DNA from: Rhizobium acidisoli
Lineage (GTDB): Bacteria > Pseudomonadota > Alphaproteobacteria > Rhizobiales > Rhizobiaceae
Reading direction: 5' to 3'
Assembly: GCF_002531755.2 (NCBI RefSeq)
Contig: NZ_CP035002.1
Span: forward strand, 372,001-436,000
DNA: 64,000 nucleotides
A program made the translations under genes and the position numbers. The notes under the pieces are model-generated. The model saw only the letters and a program-made list of their open reading frames with translations. It searched no databases and was not told the DNA's origin. Positions 61,217 to 64,000 of the stretch are shown one piece after another. Each line of letters opens with the position of its first letter. Positions within the stretch are counted from its first letter, which is position 1.

Positions 61217-61654
61217 TCACTCCGCCTTCGGCGCCGTCTTCTGAAGCTCGAGGAGAAGCTCGATCAGCTTCGGCGCCATCACCCTGATTTCCGAAAGATG
61301 GACGGCGCTCAGCCTTGTCAGAAGCTCGTCCGCCTTTTCGGTCAGCAGCAGCGTCTGGCGGCGCCTGTCTGTGGGATCGGCATGGCGTTCGACCAGCCCG
61401 GCATCAGACAGCCGCCCGACGAGCTCGGTCGCCGTGTGCGGCGCTATGATCAGCCGCTCGGCCAGCATGCCGATGGTCATCGCTTCGCCGCCGCGTTGCC
61501 CCTTGATCGCCAGCAGCGCCTGATGCTGCTGCACGGGCAGTCCTTCCGACTGGGCGGCAGAGGCGCTGAAGTCCATGAACTGGCGAAGCGCGAACCTGAG
61601 GTCGGCGAGCGCCTCGTAATCTTCCTGTCTGAGCGGCGGCGGGATTTTCTTCAC
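61217..61654 (-). CDS. MarR-family transcriptional regulator
   Basis: 145 aa from the GTG at 61652-61654, seven bases after AGAGGAG; an upstream ATG at 61696 lacks a site. Winged helix typical of the family (AMTIGMLAERLIIAPHTATELVGRLSDAGLVERHADPTDRRRQTLLLTEKADELL). Binds dyads such as the one at 61796-61816 in front of the divergent ClC gene, so it probably represses that gene and itself. Confidence 0.87.
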   Translation of the reverse strand: MKKIPPPLRQEDYEALADLRFALRQFMDFSASAAQSEGLPVQQHQALLAIKGQRGGEAMTIGMLAERLIIAPHTATELVGRLSDAGLVERHADPTDRRRQTLLLTEKADELLTRLSAVHLSEIRVMAPKLIELLLELQKTAPKAE

Positions 61655-61795
61655 ACTTATTCTCCTCTGCCGCGTCGTTCGCAGGAGGTGATCCATGCGC
61701 GCGCTCTTGCCGATCTCGAATAGATGGGCAGCCGCCGGCCGGTCAAGTGAGGCATCGTCCGAGACATTTTCGCCTTCTTGCTTTCGTCCATTGAT

Positions 61796-61816
61796 TTATA
61801 TCGTATCACGATATAA
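61796..61816. promoter_or_regulatory. MarR-type operator
   Basis: TTATATCGT and ACGATATAA form a perfect 9-bp inverted repeat with a 3-base spacer, between the MarR and ClC genes. The centre of the dyad is 55 bases before the ClC start. Confidence 0.75.
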
Positions 61817-61860
61817 TCACGCCACTCAAGCACACCCATTTCCGCGTAGCAGAGGCTTCC

Positions 61861-63672
61861 ATGGCGCAGCATCAACCCAGCAACCGGCCGCATGATTTCA
61901 CCGGCGGTCTTTCCCGGCGCGAGGCCGGCGATTTCACCACCGACAAGCGGGTCCTCCTGCTGGTCGGGATGTCCGTCATCGTCGGCACCGCGGGCGCCTT
62001 TGCGGCCTGGTGTCTCGTCAGCCTGATCGCGCTTGTGACCAATGTCATCTGGTTCGGGCAGATCGGCATTCAGCCCGCTTCTCTCGCCGCCGTGCCGCGC
62101 TCGCTGTGGGTGGTGCTGGTGCCGCCGCTCGGCGGGCTGGTCATCGGCCTGATGGCCCGCTTCGGATCGGAGAAGATCCGCGGCCACGGCATTCCGGAGG
62201 CGATCGAAGCCATTCTGATCGGCGGCAGCAGAATGTCGCCGAAGGTCGCGGTCCTGAAGCCGCTGTCATCGGCAATCTCGATCGGAACCGGCGGCCCGTT
62301 CGGCGCCGAAGGACCGATCATCATGACGGGCGGGGCGATCGGATCGCTGTTCGCGCAATTCTTCCACATGAGCGCGGCCGAGCGGAAGACGCTGCTCGTC
62401 GCCGGTGCCGCCGCGGGCATGACGGCGATCTTCGGCTCGCCGATCGCCGCGGTCATGCTGGCGGTCGAACTCCTGTTGTTCGAATGGAAGCCGCGCAGCT
62501 TCATTCCGGTCGCCGTTGCCGCCTGTGTGTCGATCTGCTGGCGCCCACTGCTCTTCGGCACAGGCCCGCTGTTCCCGACCCATTTCCAGGTGGATTTGCC
62601 CTGGTGGGGGATTTTCGCCTGTGCGGCGATGGGCATCATATCGGGGCTGCAATCGGGATTGCTGACGACGCTGCTTTATCGGATCGAGGATCTGTTCGAG
62701 GCGCTGCCGATCCACTGGATGTGGTGGCCGATGCTCGGTGGTCTCGTCATCGGCCTCGGCGGCCTGATCGAACCGCGGGCGATGGGCGTCGGCTACGACA
62801 TCATCGACGGCCTGCTCAACAACCGGCTGCTCGCACCGGCTGTCATGTCGATCCTTTTGGTGAAGACCGTCATCTGGCTGTTTGCCTTGTCGTCGGGCAC
62901 ATCGGGCGGTGTGCTGGCTCCGCTGCTCATTTTTGGCGGCGCTCTCGGATGGCTGGTCGGGCTCGTCATGCCGGGCAACGATCCGGGCTTCTGGGCGCTG
63001 CTCGGAATGGCGGCGATGATGGGCGGAACCATGCGGGCGCCGCTCACCGGCACCTTCTTTGCAATGGAGATCACCGGCGACATCGGCACGCTTGTTCCGC
63101 TGCTCGCCGCAACGGTTGTGGCCTATGCCGTCACGGTCCTGCTGCTGCGCCGCTCGATCCTCACCGAGAAGATTGCGCGCCGCGGGCAACACATCACCCG
63201 CGAATATGGCGTCGATCCGTTCGAACTCTCCCGGGCAAGAGAGATCATGATCAGCGATGTCGACACGCTTCCCGTCAGCATGACGGTCGGAGAGGCCTGC
63301 GATTTCTTCACCTCCCAAGAGAAAACCCACCGGATCTATCCCGTGGTCGATGCTTCAGGCCGGCTGGCCGGCATCGTTTCGCGGGCGGACGCCCTGCTCT
63401 GGCAGGGGAAGGCGGAGCTTGCCACCCAGACGCTCGGCGAAAACGTCACGGACGGCTCCGTTCCCGTCGGGCATCCAGATGATACCGTCGCCTTCATCGC
63501 CGACCTGATGCTGTCGACCGGCGATGGCCGCATTCCGATCGTCGATCCGGCTTCCGGCAAACTATGCGGCCTGATCGCCCGCAAAGATCTGCTGCGGCTG
63601 CGCAGTTCCTACCGGTCGGCGGAACTGGATCGGCGGCCCTATTTGACTGCCGGAGCGAAGAACAAGTCTTGA
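61861..63672 (+). CDS. ClC-family anion channel/transporter with C-terminal CBS domains
   Basis: 603 aa. The ClC core spans about residues 30-440, with the selectivity loops GHGIPE (108-113) and PFGAEGPIIM (gating glutamate Glu150 present), and SGTSGGVLAPLLIFG. The position matching the internal proton glutamate of E. coli ClC-ec1 is leucine (Leu204 in VELLLFEWK). Two CBS domains follow (about 450-590: EIMISDVDTLPVSMTVGEACDFF and the later DDTVAFIADLMLSTGDGRIPIV). It moves chloride, fluoride or nitrate across the membrane, regulated by nucleotides through the CBS pair. Governed by the divergent MarR gene. Confidence 0.9.
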   Translation: MAQHQPSNRPHDFTGGLSRREAGDFTTDKRVLLLVGMSVIVGTAGAFAAWCLVSLIALVTNVIWFGQIGIQPASLAAVPRSLWVVLVPPLGGLVIGLMARFGSEKIRGHGIPEAIEAILIGGSRMSPKVAVLKPLSSAISIGTGGPFGAEGPIIMTGGAIGSLFAQFFHMSAAERKTLLVAGAAAGMTAIFGSPIAAVMLAVELLLFEWKPRSFIPVAVAACVSICWRPLLFGTGPLFPTHFQVDLPWWGIFACAAMGIISGLQSGLLTTLLYRIEDLFEALPIHWMWWPMLGGLVIGLGGLIEPRAMGVGYDIIDGLLNNRLLAPAVMSILLVKTVIWLFALSSGTSGGVLAPLLIFGGALGWLVGLVMPGNDPGFWALLGMAAMMGGTMRAPLTGTFFAMEITGDIGTLVPLLAATVVAYAVTVLLLRRSILTEKIARRGQHITREYGVDPFELSRAREIMISDVDTLPVSMTVGEACDFFTSQEKTHRIYPVVDASGRLAGIVSRADALLWQGKAELATQTLGENVTDGSVPVGHPDDTVAFIADLMLSTGDGRIPIVDPASGKLCGLIARKDLLRLRSSYRSAELDRRPYLTAGAKNKS

Positions 63673-63701
63673 TAGCCGCTCCGGTTTCTTCAGCACAATG
63701 G

Positions 63702-63725
63702 AGGGGCCGGGCATCGTCGGCCCCT
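63702..63725 (+). terminator. Hairpin behind the ClC gene
   Basis: AGGGGCCG/CGGCCCCT, an 8-bp stem with an 8-base loop, 29 bases after the stop. No T-run follows, so termination is uncertain. Confidence 0.5.
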
Positions 63726-63783
63726 GCAAGTTGAACTATTCGATCGAACCGGCGCCACTTGCTAACACCTAGTACCGGCTATA

Positions 63784-63807
63784 TGGTCATGATGGTCATA
63801 CTGGTCA
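63784..63807 (+). repeat. Three tandem TGGTCA repeats ahead of the antitoxin gene
   Basis: TGGTCA occurs at 63784-63789, 63793-63798 and 63802-63807, a strict 9-base period, ending 11 bases before the antitoxin start. Likely the operator of the toxin-antitoxin operon. Confidence 0.6.
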
Positions 63808-63818
63808 GAAGGTGAGCG

Positions 63819-64000
63819 ATGCGGCTACCAAAGCAAGGTGATGAAAGCTGGACTGTAGCCGGTGCAAAGGCGAAGCTTTCCGAGGTGATCGAACGCGCGC
63901 AATCCGCGCCACAGACCATCACACGAAACGGCAAACCCAGCGTGGTCGTCGTCTCCGCCGAGGAATGGCAGCGGAAGACGGCACGCAAGGGGACGCTTGC
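63819..64000 (+). CDS. Phd/YefM-type antitoxin, cut by the right window edge
   Basis: The first 60 codons are in the window. The start is the ATG at 63819 behind AGGTG. The sequence reads SWTVAGAKAKLSEVIERAQ, then PQTITRNGKPSVVVVSAEEW, the classical N-terminal DNA-binding part of Phd/YefM antitoxins. The partner toxin (usually a VapC/PIN or RelE-type gene immediately downstream) is beyond the edge. It has its own repeat-containing upstream region and is separate from the ClC gene. Confidence 0.85.
   Translation, partial: MRLPKQGDESWTVAGAKAKLSEVIERAQSAPQTITRNGKPSVVVVSAEEWQRKTARKGTL

Noticed and set aside
1..64000. tRNA, rRNA, CRISPR arrays, insertion sequences or prophage
   Set aside because: None recognised on reading both strands; no transposase, integrase or regular spaced repeats apart from the short operator repeats listed.

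Overview
The window is GC-rich alphaproteobacterial DNA, most likely from a Rhizobium of the leguminosarum/etli type. Reasons: the abundance of ABC importers, several GTG/TTG starts behind strong Shine-Dalgarno sequences, an MctP/MctSR-like monocarboxylate module, a fused carnitine dehydrogenase/thioesterase, a chemoreceptor ending in DWEEF, and GlxA-type AraC regulators. No rRNA, tRNA, CRISPR array, insertion sequence or phage was seen. About 52 protein-coding genes were called, two of them cut by the window edges.

Layout. 1-3.3 kb: betaine-type genes on the minus strand (Old Yellow Enzyme demethylase cut by the left edge, OpuAC binding protein), a divergent GlxA/AraC regulator and a cysteine hydrolase. 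3.3-9 kb: a CHASE4-like/GGDEF/EAL protein, an orphan amino-acid binding protein, glutathione-independent formaldehyde dehydrogenase and an unknown protein. 9-12 kb: EamA exporter, LysR regulator and a CdhR-like AraC regulator. 12-23.7 kb: a long plus-strand catabolic operon for carnitine and related betaines: BKACE enzyme, carnitine dehydrogenase/thioesterase fusion, acyl-CoA dehydrogenase, ADP-forming acyl-CoA ligase, CaiD-like hydratase, then a complete Dpp/Opp-type importer. 23.8-29.2 kb: XRE regulator, a second near-identical binding protein, a CocE-type hydrolase and an HSL-type esterase. 29.4-32.1 kb: ECF sigma factor overlapping a membrane-anchored von Willebrand A protein. 32.1-42.7 kb: a gluconate/idonate regulon (lactonase, LacI-type regulator, idonate dehydrogenase, 2-hydroxyacid dehydrogenase, gluconate 5-dehydrogenase, gluconokinase, a 3-hydroxyisobutyrate-dehydrogenase-like enzyme and an RbsABC-type importer), tied together by copies of the dyad TGTTATCGATAACA. 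43.3-48.6 kb: alkanesulfonate-type ABC importer with two flavin-dependent monooxygenases. 48.6-52.8 kb: a frameshifted TPR-like/GGEEF diguanylate cyclase and a chemoreceptor. 52.8-56.8 kb: MctP-like symporter, small membrane partner and sensor/regulator pair. 56.9-61.2 kb: Lrp-type regulator, polar amino-acid ABC importer whose binding protein has lost its middle, and a homocysteine S-methyltransferase. 61.2-64 kb: MarR regulator, ClC-type protein with CBS domains, and a Phd/YefM antitoxin cut by the right edge.

How the parts work together (inference). The left third is a quaternary-amine catabolic island. Gamma-butyrobetaine or crotonobetaine would be activated to a CoA ester, oxidised and hydrated to carnitinyl-CoA, released as carnitine, oxidised to 3-dehydrocarnitine, and cleaved with acetyl-CoA to acetoacetate and betainyl-CoA, which the fused thioesterase converts to glycine betaine. 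The OYE-type demethylase and formaldehyde dehydrogenase could serve the later demethylation steps. The importer and the two alpha/beta hydrolases may feed acylated substrates into this route. The middle third is a LacI-controlled sugar-acid regulon. The right third is sulfonate scavenging, signalling, and monocarboxylate and amino-acid uptake.

The most notable irregularities are the internally deleted binding protein (58348-58746), the one-base frameshift in the diguanylate cyclase (near 49728), the Glu-to-Asp change at the catalytic-base position of the acyl-CoA dehydrogenase, and the ClC protein without the internal proton glutamate.
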